From: Pseudomonadota bacterium
GTDB taxonomy: Bacteria; Desulfobacterota; Desulfarculia; Desulfarculales; Desulfarculaceae
NCBI GenBank assembly: GCA_018896025.1
Contig: JAHIND010000017.1
Coordinates: forward strand, 1-64,000
Direction: 5' to 3'
DNA length: 64,000 nucleotides
This document shows, piece after piece, positions 38,094 to 49,490 of the stretch. Below the pieces are notes generated by a model that was not told the DNA's origin, did no database searches, and saw only the letters and a list, made by a program, of their open reading frames with translations. Position 1 is the first letter of the stretch. The number at the start of each line of letters is the position of its first letter. The translations under genes and the position numbers were made by a program.

Positions 38094-38122
38094 TTGACAC
38101 ACCGGCACCCCTGGGATAAATT
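38094..38122 (+). promoter_or_regulatory. Promoter of the aminotransferase-hom-apgM operon
   Basis: Consensus TTGACA (38094-38099), 17 bp, TAAATT (38117-38122), about 80 bp before the ATG at 38202. Confidence 0.75.
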
Positions 38123-38201
38123 CCATAATTCAGCCGCAGTTAGCCCTTTTGGGCGCTCTGACGGCGAGAGTGGCCTTCACTTTTTCACATGGACACCAGG
38201 T

Positions 38202-39380
38202 ATGCAAGAGTTTCGCCGGATGAAGCGACTGCCGCCTTACGTTTTCGCGGTTGTCAATGAGCTCAAGATGGAAGCCCGCCGACGCGGCGAGGATATCATT
38301 GACTTGGGGATGGGCAACCCCGACCTGCCCACCCCAGATCACGTAGTGGAGAAGTTGGTGGAAGCTGCCCGCAAGGGCGTCAACCACCGCTACTCGGCTT
38401 CCAAGGGCATCACTAAGCTGCGCAACGCTATCTGCGGATGGTACGAGCGCCGCTACGGCGTGACTCTGAATCCGGACACCGAGGCCGTGGCTACCATCGG
38501 GGCCAAGGAGGGCCTGAGCCACCTGGTTCTGGCCACCATCAGCCCCGGCGACGTAGTGCTGGTCCCCAGCCCCACCTACCCCATTCACCCCTACAGCGTG
38601 GTGATTGCCGGTGGCGACTTGCGCTCGGTGCCCCTGCTGCCCGGACGCGACTTTTTCGAGGACCTTCTAACGGCCTTCCGTCAGACCTGGCCCCAGCCCA
38701 AGATGCTGATCATCAGCTTCCCCCACAACCCCACCTGCACCGTGGTGGACCTGGAGTTCATGCAGAAGATCGTGGATTTCTGCCGCAAGCATGAAATCTG
38801 GATCGTGCACGACTTCGCCTATGCCGACCTGACCTTTGACGGCTACGAGGCGCCCTCCATCTTGCAGGTGCCCGGAGCCAAGGACATCGCCGTGGAGTTG
38901 TTCTCCATGTCCAAGTCCTACTCCATGGCCGGCTGGCGTTTGGGCTACTGCGTGGGCAACCCGGAGCTGATCACCGCCCTGACCCGCATCAAGAGCTACC
39001 TGGACTACGGCGTGTTCCAACCCATCCAGATCGCGGGCATCATCGCCCTCAACGAAGACCAGTCCTGCGTGAAGGAGATCGTGGACGTCTACCAGGCGCG
39101 GCGCGACACCCTGGTCAACGGCTTGCAGCGGGTAGGCTGGGACGTGGAAAGCCCCAAGGGCACCATGTTCATGTGGGCCAAGATCCCCGAGCGCTGGGCC
39201 CATCTGGGCTCGGTGGAGTTCAGCAAGCTGTTGATCAACGAGGCCAAGGTGGCGGTGAGCCCAGGCCTGGGCTTCGGCGAATACGGCGACGACTACGTGC
39301 GTTTCGCCCTGGTGGAGAACGAACAGCGCATCAACCAGGCCATCCGCGGCTTGCGGCGCTTCTTCCATAACGGGGAGTAA
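38202..39380 (+). CDS. Class I/II PLP-dependent aminotransferase (AlaC-like)
   Basis: A 392-residue fold-type I aminotransferase. Substrate and PLP segments are [34 protein letters not shown] and the PLP Lys in [15 protein letters not shown]; the C-terminal Arg is in [11 protein letters not shown]. It resembles AlaC glutamate-pyruvate aminotransferases and the aspartate aminotransferases placed before hom in deltaproteobacteria. Its position 7 bp before hom suggests supply of an amino acid for the aspartate family. The exact substrate is open. The start is ATG at 38202; the frame stays open further upstream over the promoter. Confidence 0.9.
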   Translation: MQEFRRMKRLPPYVFAVVNELKMEARRRGEDIIDLGMGNPDLPTPDHVVEKLVEAARKGVNHRYSASKGITKLRNAICGWYERRYGVTLNPDTEAVATIGAKEGLSHLVLATISPGDVVLVPSPTYPIHPYSVVIAGGDLRSVPLLPGRDFFEDLLTAFRQTWPQPKMLIISFPHNPTCTVVDLEFMQKIVDFCRKHEIWIVHDFAYADLTFDGYEAPSILQVPGAKDIAVELFSMSKSYSMAGWRLGYCVGNPELITALTRIKSYLDYGVFQPIQIAGIIALNEDQSCVKEIVDVYQARRDTLVNGLQRVGWDVESPKGTMFMWAKIPERWAHLGSVEFSKLLINEAKVAVSPGLGFGEYGDDYVRFALVENEQRINQAIRGLRRFFHNGE

Positions 39381-39387
39381 GGCGGCC

Positions 39388-40692
39388 ATGGGGGACAAGG
39401 TTGTCAAAGTAGGCCTGCTGGGTCTGGGCACCGTGGGCGGCGGGGTGGCCCGCTTGCTCATGGAAAAACGCGAGCAGCTTTCGGCCTACCTGGGCGTGGA
39501 GCTGCAGCTGGCCCGGGCGGTGGACCTGGAGCCCTCCCGGGCGGCCGAACTGGGCCTGGAGCCCGGCGTGTACTCCGACGACGCCTGGTCGGTCCTTGAG
39601 GACCGGGACATCGACATCGTGGTGGAGACCGTGGGCGGCCTGGAACCGGCCAGGGCTATGGTGCTCACTGCCATCAACAAGGGCAAAGGGGTGGTCACCG
39701 CCAACAAGGCCCTGTTGGCCAGCCACGGGGTGGAGATATTCCACGCCGCCCGCCAGAACCAGGTGGGCATAGCCTTCGAGGCCTCGGTGGGCGGCGGCAT
39801 CCCCCTGGTGCGTTCGCTGCGCGACAGCCTGGCGGCCAACCGCATCACCTCCTGCCTGGGCATATTAAACGGCACCTGCAACTTCATCCTTAGCCGCATG
39901 ACCGCCGAGGGCGCGCCCTTTGCCGAGGTGCTGGCCCAGGCCCAGGCCAAGGGCTATGCCGAGGCCGACCCCACCTTTGACGTGGAAGGCACCGACACGG
40001 CCCACAAGCTGGCCATCGTGGCCAGCCTGGTCACCGGGGCCCAGCCCCGGCTGGACGACATCCCCACCGAGGGCATCACCAAGATCACCCCCCTGGACAT
40101 CCAGTTCGCCGGGGAGTTCGGCTTCAAGATCAAACTCCTGGCGGTGCTCAATAACCAGGGTGCAAAGGTGGAGGCCAGGGTGCATCCGGCCCTGGTGCCC
40201 CACGACCACCTGCTGGCCTCGGTGGAAGGCCCCTTCAACGCCCTGCACGTGAACGGCGATTGGGTGGGCCAGGTTCTCCTCTACGGCCAGGGAGCCGGCC
40301 GCCGCCCCACCGCCTCGGCGGTGGTGGGCGACGTGCTGGAGCTGGCCAGGGACATCGCCGCCGGGGTTCCCGGCCGGTTCCCGCCCCTGGGCACCGAAGC
40401 CAACGGCGGCCGCCGCCTGGAGCTGGCTTCCCTGGACGACGCGGTGTGCCAGTACTACTGCCGCTTCGCCGCCCTGGACCAGCCCGGCGTTTTGGCCGCG
40501 GTGGCCCGGGAGCTGGGCGAGTTCAACATCAGCATCGAAAAGGTGACTCAAAAGGGCCGCCAGGAAGCCGGGCCGGTGCCCATCGTCATGCTGACCCACG
40601 AGGCCCGCGAGGCCAACCTGCGCAGCGCCCTGAAGAAGATCGACGCCCTGCCGGAGATAGTGGAGCCCACCGTGGTCATCCGCATGGCCTAG
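39388..40692 (+). CDS. hom: Homoserine dehydrogenase
   Basis: Reduces aspartate semialdehyde to homoserine. The NAD(P) domain starts KVGLLGLGTVGGGVARLL. The catalytic domain has ANKALLASHG, GGGIPLVRSLRDSLAANRI, ILNGTCNFILSRM and the EADPTFDVEGTDTAHKLAI signature. A C-terminal ACT domain (about 350-430; YYCRFAALDQPGVLAAVARE) suggests feedback control by threonine. Length is 434 residues. Followed 22 bp later by the apgM-like gene. Confidence 0.96.
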   Translation: MGDKVVKVGLLGLGTVGGGVARLLMEKREQLSAYLGVELQLARAVDLEPSRAAELGLEPGVYSDDAWSVLEDRDIDIVVETVGGLEPARAMVLTAINKGKGVVTANKALLASHGVEIFHAARQNQVGIAFEASVGGGIPLVRSLRDSLAANRITSCLGILNGTCNFILSRMTAEGAPFAEVLAQAQAKGYAEADPTFDVEGTDTAHKLAIVASLVTGAQPRLDDIPTEGITKITPLDIQFAGEFGFKIKLLAVLNNQGAKVEARVHPALVPHDHLLASVEGPFNALHVNGDWVGQVLLYGQGAGRRPTASAVVGDVLELARDIAAGVPGRFPPLGTEANGGRRLELASLDDAVCQYYCRFAALDQPGVLAAVARELGEFNISIEKVTQKGRQEAGPVPIVMLTHEAREANLRSALKKIDALPEIVEPTVVIRMA

Positions 40693-40714
40693 GGGGGCGA
40701 AAGGAATCAGCACC

Positions 40715-41911
40715 ATGAAGTACCTGATCCTGGTGGGCGACGGCATGGGCGATCTGCCCCTGGCCGAGTTGGACGAGCGCACCCCGTTGCAGGCGGCGTC
40801 CACGCCCAACATGGACCGCCTGGCCCGCGAGGGCGTGCTGGGCCTCACCCAGACCGTGCCTCCGGGCAAGGAGCCGGGCAGCGACACGGCCAACATGTCT
40901 TTGCTGGGCTACGACCCGGCCATCTTTCACACCGGCCGCTCGCCCATCGAGGCCGCGGCCATGGGCGTGGACCTGGCCCTCGGCGAGATAGCCTTCCGCT
41001 GCAACCTGGTCACCCTGGACCACACTGGCGGACAGACGGTGATGGCCGAATACGCCGCCGGTCACATTGACAGTGAAACCGCCGCCCGGCTCATCGAGTC
41101 TTTGGACCGGGAGCTTGGTGGCTCGGGCCTGCGCTTTTATCCCGGCGTGAGCTACCGCCACTTGCTGGTGTGGAAGGACGGGCCCCTTGGCGCGGCCACG
41201 GTGCCCCCCCACGACCGCTCCGCCCAGAGCGTGGACGACGTGTTGAACGGCGGCGGCGGCCTGGAACTAGTGGCCGAGCTGACCAGGGCCTCCTGGCCCC
41301 TGCTAAAGGACCACCCGGCCAACGCCGAGCGGGTGGCCCAGGGCAAGCCCCCTGCCAACTCCATCTGGCTGTGGGGCCAGGGCACCAAGCCCAGCTTCAC
41401 CACCTATCAGGACCGCTTCGGCCTGGGCGGAGTGGCCATCAGCGCGGTGGACCTCATCAAGGGCCTGGGCGTGCTGGCCGGGCTGGACCCGGTGGAGGTG
41501 GAGGGGGCCACCGGCTGGCTGGACACCAACTATGCGGGCAAGGTGGCCGCGGCCCTCAAGGGCCTGGAGCAGGGCGACGTGGCCTACGTGCACGTGGAGG
41601 CCCCGGACGAGGCCAGCCACGGCGGCGACCTGAAGCTCAAGATGCAGGCCATCGAGGACTTCGACCGCTTGGCCGTGGGGCCGCTGATGCAGGGCCTGGC
41701 GGAGGTGGGCCCCCACCGGGTGCTTTTGGCCACCGACCACTTCACCCCCATCAGCACCCGCACCCACGGCATTCAGCCGGTGCCCTACGTTCTGTGGGAC
41801 TCGGAGAACCCGCGCCAGGGCGAGGCGGGCTTCAACGAGGCCGACGCGGCCAAGGGCGTCCCCGAGCCCCAGGCCCACGTGCTGGTGGAGCGTCTGGTGG
41901 AGGGCTTCTGA
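40715..41911 (+). CDS. ApgM-type phosphoglycerate mutase-like protein, proposed homoserine kinase
   Basis: A 398-residue alkaline-phosphatase-superfamily enzyme of the archaeal-type ApgM family, with YLILVGDGMGDLPLAELDER, GSDTANMSLLGYDP (Ser nucleophile region), HVEAPDEASHGGDL and LATDHFTPISTRTH metal motifs. A branch of this family that sits next to hom has been proposed to be an alternative homoserine kinase. That reading fits here because gpmI at 22106 already supplies mutase activity and no GHMP-type thrB is seen in the window. The kinase function is inference. Confidence 0.88.
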   Translation: MKYLILVGDGMGDLPLAELDERTPLQAASTPNMDRLAREGVLGLTQTVPPGKEPGSDTANMSLLGYDPAIFHTGRSPIEAAAMGVDLALGEIAFRCNLVTLDHTGGQTVMAEYAAGHIDSETAARLIESLDRELGGSGLRFYPGVSYRHLLVWKDGPLGAATVPPHDRSAQSVDDVLNGGGGLELVAELTRASWPLLKDHPANAERVAQGKPPANSIWLWGQGTKPSFTTYQDRFGLGGVAISAVDLIKGLGVLAGLDPVEVEGATGWLDTNYAGKVAAALKGLEQGDVAYVHVEAPDEASHGGDLKLKMQAIEDFDRLAVGPLMQGLAEVGPHRVLLATDHFTPISTRTHGIQPVPYVLWDSENPRQGEAGFNEADAAKGVPEPQAHVLVERLVEGF

Positions 41912-42321
41912 TGCACCGCAGCCAGGTGCGCCCCCTTTTCGGCGACACCGACCCCATGAATGTGGTCTACTACGGCAATTATCTCCGGTTTTTCGAGCTG
42001 GGCCGGGCGGAGCTGATGCGCTCCACCGGCCGCCCTTACAGCGAGCTGGCCGATGAGGGCTTGCACCTGCCGGTCACCGAGGCTGGCCTGCGCTATCACC
42101 GCCCCGCCCTCTACGATCAATTGCTCACCGTGGAAGCCTCGGTGGCCTGGATAAAACGGGCCTCTTTGCGCTTCAACTACAGGATTTTAGGCCCTGGCGA
42201 ACTGGCGCTTCCCCTGTTGGTCACGGGCTTCACCGTGCACGGTTGCGTGGACGGATCAGGAAGGATTAAGCCATTACCGGCCTGGGTCGCCCCGCTGCTG
42301 AAACAACACCTAGAAAATTGA
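41911..42321 (+). CDS. Hotdog-fold acyl-CoA thioesterase (YbgC / 4-hydroxybenzoyl-CoA type)
   Basis: A 136-residue thioesterase with the catalytic Asp in LFGDTDPMNVVYYGNYLRFFE, the diagnostic motif of the 4HBT/YbgC group. The start ATG at 41911 shares a base with the apgM-like stop codon. It ends the threonine-cluster operon; the substrate is unknown. A small CCTACC/GGTAGG hairpin follows the stop without a T-tract. Confidence 0.88.
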   Translation: MHRSQVRPLFGDTDPMNVVYYGNYLRFFELGRAELMRSTGRPYSELADEGLHLPVTEAGLRYHRPALYDQLLTVEASVAWIKRASLRFNYRILGPGELALPLLVTGFTVHGCVDGSGRIKPLPAWVAPLLKQHLEN

Positions 42322-42353
42322 CTCCTACCGTCTGGTAGGGCGGCCAAGGCTTG

Positions 42354-42362
42354 TGTTATACT
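42354..42362 (+). promoter_or_regulatory. Extended -10 promoter of ppdK
   Basis: TGTTATACT: TG-N followed by TATACT (42357-42362). No good -35 lies 16-18 bp upstream (TGGTAG at best). The leader to the GTG start at 42467 is about 98 nt. Confidence 0.5.
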
Positions 42363-42466
42363 CTTGTGATTCTATGAACCTATACACCCGTTTTGGGCTT
42401 ATTTACTAAAGAGTTCGCCCATTTATACGGGATTTTTCGTGACCAAATGGCCTAGGGAGGACGATC

Positions 42467-45232
<2,766 letters not shown>

Positions 45233-45245
45233 ATAACAAGGTCAC

Positions 45246-45277
45246 GCGGGCCGCGTTCCCCCGGGAGCGCGGCCCGC
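45246..45277 (+). other. Intercistronic hairpin after ppdK
   Basis: A perfect 10-bp stem GCGGGCCGCG / CGCGGCCCGC with a 12-nt loop, 14 bp after the ppdK stop. There is no T-tract, so it more likely stabilises the ppdK mRNA end or gives partial termination before the KAS III gene. Confidence 0.5.
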
Positions 45278-45299
45278 TCAACCAGTCGCGGAGAGTTTG

Positions 45300-46286
45300 A
45301 TGGTTCCTATCCGCCTGGCGGGCACGGGTTTGTACGTCCCCCAGAAAGTCCTAACCAACTACGATTTGCAAAAGACCCTGGACACCTCTCATGAGTGGGT
45401 GGTCAAGCGCACCGGCGTGAGCGAGCGCCGCATCGCCGCCCCCAACGAGGCGGCCAGCGACCTGGCCCTGCCCGCCGCCCGCCAAGCCATGGAGGCCGCC
45501 GGGGTCACCGACCAGGACCTGGATTACATCATCCTGGCCACCATCACCCCGGACACCCACTGCCCTTCGGCGGCCAACTGGCTGCAAGCCAAGATGGACG
45601 CCCCACAGGCCATCTCCTTCGACGTAACCGCCGCTTGCTCCGGCTTTGTCTTCGCCCTGGACGTGGCCACCCGCTACATCCAGTGCGGCATGGCCAAGAC
45701 GGTCTTGGTGGCGGCCAGCGAGGTAATGAGCCGGGTGCAGGACTGGACCGACCGCTCCAACTGCATCCTGTGGGGCGACGGAGCCGGGGCGGCGGTGCTC
45801 ACCGCCGCCGAAGGCGCCCCCCAGGTGATCGACACCTATCTGGGCACCGACGGGGCCAACGGCCAGAACCTGCTCATGCCCGGCGGCGGCTCCAAGACCA
45901 CACCCATCACCCACGAATCGGTAGACGCCAAAGCCCACACCCTCAAGATGATCGAGGCCTCGGCCTCGGTGCGGGTTGCGGTGAAGTACTTCGCCGACTC
46001 CGCCCTACTCATTCTGGAGCGCCACGGCTACAAGCTGGAAGACGTGGACCATTTCATCCCTCACCAGGCCAACCTGCGCATGCTGCAAGCGGTGGCCAAG
46101 CGCCTGGGAGTGGATTTCGACAAGTTCGTCATCACCGTGGACCGCTACGGCAACATCTCCTCGGCTTCGAGCATCATCGCCCTGGCCGAGGCGGTGCACT
46201 CCGGGCGCATCAAGCCCGGCGACCTGGTGTGCATCACCGTGTTCGGCGGCGGGCTCACCTGGGGCAGCGCCCTCATCCAATTCTAA
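45300..46286 (+). CDS. fabH: Beta-ketoacyl-ACP synthase III family protein
   Basis: A 328-residue thiolase-fold condensing enzyme with the KAS III triad: Cys in VTAACSGFVFALDVA, His in FIPHQANLRMLQAV, Asn in DRYGNISSASSIIAL. It should condense acetyl-CoA or another acyl-CoA with malonyl-ACP. The start is ATG at 45300 after GGAGAG; an in-frame TTG lies at 45297. It stands far from the fab cluster at 4.9-12 kb, where fabH would be expected. Confidence 0.92.
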   Translation: MVPIRLAGTGLYVPQKVLTNYDLQKTLDTSHEWVVKRTGVSERRIAAPNEAASDLALPAARQAMEAAGVTDQDLDYIILATITPDTHCPSAANWLQAKMDAPQAISFDVTAACSGFVFALDVATRYIQCGMAKTVLVAASEVMSRVQDWTDRSNCILWGDGAGAAVLTAAEGAPQVIDTYLGTDGANGQNLLMPGGGSKTTPITHESVDAKAHTLKMIEASASVRVAVKYFADSALLILERHGYKLEDVDHFIPHQANLRMLQAVAKRLGVDFDKFVITVDRYGNISSASSIIALAEAVHSGRIKPGDLVCITVFGGGLTWGSALIQF

Positions 46287-46542
46287 CGGCAACGGCCTCC
46301 TCGGCTCCGGGCCGGGGAGAGCCATCCCCTCTCCTCGCCCGGCCGCGGCTCCGTCCAAGACCGTGGCGTCACGGGCTCATCCACCCGGTCTCTATTGGGT
46401 TACCCCTAGATGTCTATCGTTATTTAAAACCTTTTATCGAGATATTGTCCTATTTATTTAACAACAAAACTTAACTATTTTCAGGGCGTAAAACATCCCC
46501 CTCTCTTGGGGGCAACAAAAAAACGAAGCTGGCGTCGCCGGG
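46287..46542. other. AT-rich intergenic region between convergent genes
   Basis: Contains a patch of much higher AT content than the surroundings (about 46400-46530). For minus-strand transcripts leaving the DHH gene there is a T-run (CGTTTTTTTG) after GGCGACGCC and then CCCCC AAGAGA GGGGG followed by ATGTTTT. Either could terminate transcription. No gene is seen. Confidence 0.4.
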
Positions 46543-47589
46543 TTATTTTTGGGATTTTGTCGTGAACTTGGGGCCCGCCGCCCGGGTTAGGCGGCGCATG
46601 ACAAAGCGGGACAGGGCTTCCTCGGTGGCGTCTTTGCATATCCTTTTGATGGCCGCCAGGGGGATCTCGGCCCGGGCCATGGACTTGTGCCCCCCGGCCG
46701 GTCCGAACTCGCCAAAGGCGCCCTCGGCCAGGCGCCCGGCGTTGATGCGGTAGCCCGCGTTGCGCAGGATCACCACCAAATTGTCCTGATGCACCCCGCT
46801 CACCGCGCAGGTGTCCACTGAGTCCACCCTGAGGAAAAAGTCGGCGATTTGCACCAGGTTGTCCGGGCTGGACACCTCGCCCAGATGTACGAACATGGAG
46901 TGCTTGCGCACCACGAAGCGGTCCAGGGCTAGATGCAGCAGGGCCAGGTCCTTCAGGCGCATCTCGCTGAACTCGATCTTACGCAAAACCGAGTGGTTGG
47001 CCTTGGGGAACAGGTATTGGAAGGCCTGCACGTCCTCCAGTTGGGAGGAGCGGCCGAAGCTGTAGGTGTCGGTCTTGATGCCGTAGACCAGGGCGGTTGC
47101 CAGGCGGCTGGAGGGTTTGATGCCCGCGCCCCGGATGTACTCGGTCATCATACTGCTGGTGGCCCCGTAGCGCGGCCGAATGTCGCAAAAGCCGCAGGAG
47201 TTGGCCACCTCCCCCACCGGATGGTGGTCGATGACCACGTCCACCTTGATGCCCTCGAAGGCGACGTTGTGGTGGGGCTGGGAGTCCAGCATCACCTTTT
47301 TGCTGAAAGCGTTTACGTCCACCTTGTCCAAGGGGGTCAAGGGGATGTTAAGCAGGCGGGTCATGGCCAGGTTGTCCGGGCGGCTGATCTGGTTGACGTG
47401 GGCTATGGTCACATTGGCCACCCGCCGCCAAAGCAGGCGCTTCAGGGCCAGCGAGGACGCCAGGGCGTCTGGATCGGCGGCTATGAGCACCAGCACCCGG
47501 TCTTCCGGCCCGAAGCGGGCCAATAGGCGCTTGGCCAAATCAGCCGGGCGGGGGATCTTGGACGCGGGCTTCTTTTTTTCCTTGGCCAT
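46543..47589 (-). CDS. DHH family phosphoesterase (NrnA-like)
   Basis: A 348-residue DHH/DHHA1 protein. The DHH motif is VVIDHHPVGE (about residues 117-126); the first metal motif reads IAADPDALASSLAL. The C-terminal DHHA1 domain has the GGHKSMARAEIP substrate motif. Relatives degrade nanoRNA or hydrolyse pAp or cyclic dinucleotides; the substrate here cannot be settled. The N-terminus is a basic stretch (MAKEKKKPASK). It stands alone and divergent from the carboxyltransferase gene. Confidence 0.87.
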   Translation of the reverse strand: MAKEKKKPASKIPRPADLAKRLLARFGPEDRVLVLIAADPDALASSLALKRLLWRRVANVTIAHVNQISRPDNLAMTRLLNIPLTPLDKVDVNAFSKKVMLDSQPHHNVAFEGIKVDVVIDHHPVGEVANSCGFCDIRPRYGATSSMMTEYIRGAGIKPSSRLATALVYGIKTDTYSFGRSSQLEDVQAFQYLFPKANHSVLRKIEFSEMRLKDLALLHLALDRFVVRKHSMFVHLGEVSSPDNLVQIADFFLRVDSVDTCAVSGVHQDNLVVILRNAGYRINAGRLAEGAFGEFGPAGGHKSMARAEIPLAAIKRICKDATEEALSRFVMRRLTRAAGPKFTTKSQK

Positions 47590-47708
47590 GTATGCGGTCC
47601 TCTTGAAACAGATAACCCCTCATCGGGCTGATGTGGGGCTCAGTAACCATAGCATCACCGGGCCACGGTAACAAGAGGGTGACGCTGACTGGTTTCACAC
47701 TGTGATAC

Positions 47709-47737
47709 TTGACGAAAGGAAATTACCAGCATAGATT
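47709..47737 (+). promoter_or_regulatory. Promoter of the carboxyltransferase gene
   Basis: TTGACG (47709-47714), 17 bp, TAGATT (47732-47737), about 110 bp before the ATG at 47849. The 259-bp gap 47590-47848 holds no gene. Confidence 0.5.
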
Positions 47738-47848
47738 ATTAAGATTGTATACGAGTCGGTCCATGGCAGGAGCCGGCCTCCAGTAACCCGAATCTACAAC
47801 CATGGCGGCTCTACCCAATCCTGGGCGAGCACGCAAAAGGAGGGGAAC

Positions 47849-49294
47849 ATGAACCAGAAACTGGATTGGGGCGGCAACCCCACTCCCCTGAAAATCGAGG
47901 ACCTTACCCTGCGCGACGGAACGCAGTCCCTTTTCGCAACCCGCATGCGCACCGAAGACATGATTCCGGCCATAGAGATGATGGACGAGGCCGGTTTTTG
48001 GGCCTTGGAGGTATGGGGCGGCGCCACCTTTGACGCCATGAGCCGCTTCCTGGGCGAAGACCCCTGGGAGCGCCCCCGCACCCTGCGCAAGTACGCCCCC
48101 AAGACCCCCTTCGGCATGCTGCTCCGGGGCCAAAACCTGGTGGGCTACCGCAACTACGCCGACGACGTGGCCAAGGAGTTCGTGGACCTGTCCTGCGAGG
48201 CGGGCATCAACGTGTTCCGGGTCTTTGACGCGCTCAACGACTACCGCAACTTCGAGACGGTGGTGGAGCGCATCAAGGCCAACGGCGAGCACTTCCAGGG
48301 CACTATCTGCTATTCCCTGACCGAGCGCACCATGGGCGGCCCGGTGTTCAACCTGGAGTACTACCTGGACAAGGCCCGCCAACTCGACGAAATGGGCGCG
48401 GACAGCATCTGCATCAAGGACATGGCCGGGCTCATCGCCCCCTACGACGCCTACAACCTGGTCAGCGCCCTCAAGAAGGCCACCAATACCCCCATCCACC
48501 TGCACAGCCACTACACCAGCGGCATGGCCTGCATGAGCATGCTAAAGGCGGCCGAGGCGGGCGTGGACATCATCGACTGCTGCCTGGCCCCCTTCGCCTT
48601 GCGCACCAGCCACCCGGCGGTGGAGCCCATCATGGTGGCCCTGGAAGGCACCCCCCGCGACCCGGGCCTGGACCTGAACCTGATGCTCAAGATCGGCCAT
48701 GAGCTGGAGCGGGTGGCCCCCAAGTACTACGACTTCTGGAAGCCCAACAAGATGGCCACCATCGACACCGGCGTGTTGGTGCACCAGGTTCCAGGCGGCA
48801 TGATCTCCAACCTGGTCAGCCAGCTCCGGGAGGCCAACGCCCTGGACCGTATCGAAGAGGTGTACGAGGAAGTGGCCCACGCCCGCGACGAGCTGGGCAC
48901 CCCGCCCCTGGTCACCCCCACCAGCCAGATCGTGGGCGTGCAGGCGGTGCTGAACGTCTTGTTCGGCAAATACAAGATGGTCACCAACGAGACCAAGGGC
49001 CTGGCTTACGGCCTCTACGGCAAAACTCCCACGCCCATCGACCCCGAGCTCAGGGCCAAGATCCTCAAGGGCTACAAGTACGGCAAGGACCCCTTTGACG
49101 CCCGCCCGGCCGACATCCTAGAGCCGGAGATGGATGCCGCCAAGGAGCGGGTCAAGGACATCCCCGGGGTGGACAAGTTCGACGTGATGACCGCGGCCAT
49201 CTACGACCAGACCGGCACCGAGTTCGTCAAGATCAAGCACGGCGTGGTGCCCATGCCCGAGAGCATGAAGCCCAAGGCCGCCCAAGGCAAATAA
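47849..49294 (+). CDS. OadA/PycB/5S-type biotin-dependent carboxyltransferase subunit
   Basis: A 481-residue carboxyltransferase acting on pyruvate/oxaloacetate with carboxybiotin. The TIM barrel has TLRDGTQSLFATRMRT (metal Asp), the carbamylated-Lys position in ICIKDMAGLI, and the His pair in HLHSHYTSGMA. The conserved PycB C-terminal region is present (DTGVLVHQVPGGMISNL, VNETKGL-like TNETKGLAYG). The biotin carrier domain found at the end of many OadA proteins is absent, so a separate carrier is needed. It may be part of pyruvate carboxylase, oxaloacetate decarboxylase or a methylmalonyl-CoA transcarboxylase. Confidence 0.9.
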   Translation: MNQKLDWGGNPTPLKIEDLTLRDGTQSLFATRMRTEDMIPAIEMMDEAGFWALEVWGGATFDAMSRFLGEDPWERPRTLRKYAPKTPFGMLLRGQNLVGYRNYADDVAKEFVDLSCEAGINVFRVFDALNDYRNFETVVERIKANGEHFQGTICYSLTERTMGGPVFNLEYYLDKARQLDEMGADSICIKDMAGLIAPYDAYNLVSALKKATNTPIHLHSHYTSGMACMSMLKAAEAGVDIIDCCLAPFALRTSHPAVEPIMVALEGTPRDPGLDLNLMLKIGHELERVAPKYYDFWKPNKMATIDTGVLVHQVPGGMISNLVSQLREANALDRIEEVYEEVAHARDELGTPPLVTPTSQIVGVQAVLNVLFGKYKMVTNETKGLAYGLYGKTPTPIDPELRAKILKGYKYGKDPFDARPADILEPEMDAAKERVKDIPGVDKFDVMTAAIYDQTGTEFVKIKHGVVPMPESMKPKAAQGK

Positions 49295-49326
49295 GCCTCG
49301 CACCGCGCACCCAGCGACCACTCATG

Positions 49327-49360
49327 GCCCCGCCGCTCCCTGGAGCGGCGGGGCTTTTTT
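49327..49360 (+). terminator. Rho-independent terminator after the carboxyltransferase gene
   Basis: A perfect 13-bp stem GCCCCGCCGCTCC / GGAGCGGCGGGGC with a 2-nt apex, followed by TTTTTT. Confidence 0.93.
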
Positions 49361-49490
49361 GCGCCCTCGCCCCTGAGAACAAATATCAACTTCGCCTGGC
49401 CGCACCGGCTATACTGAATATGCCTGTCTCAAATCATATAACGCCGTAAGACCCCGGCGCATCGATCGGGGCCACACAATGGAGGTCTAA

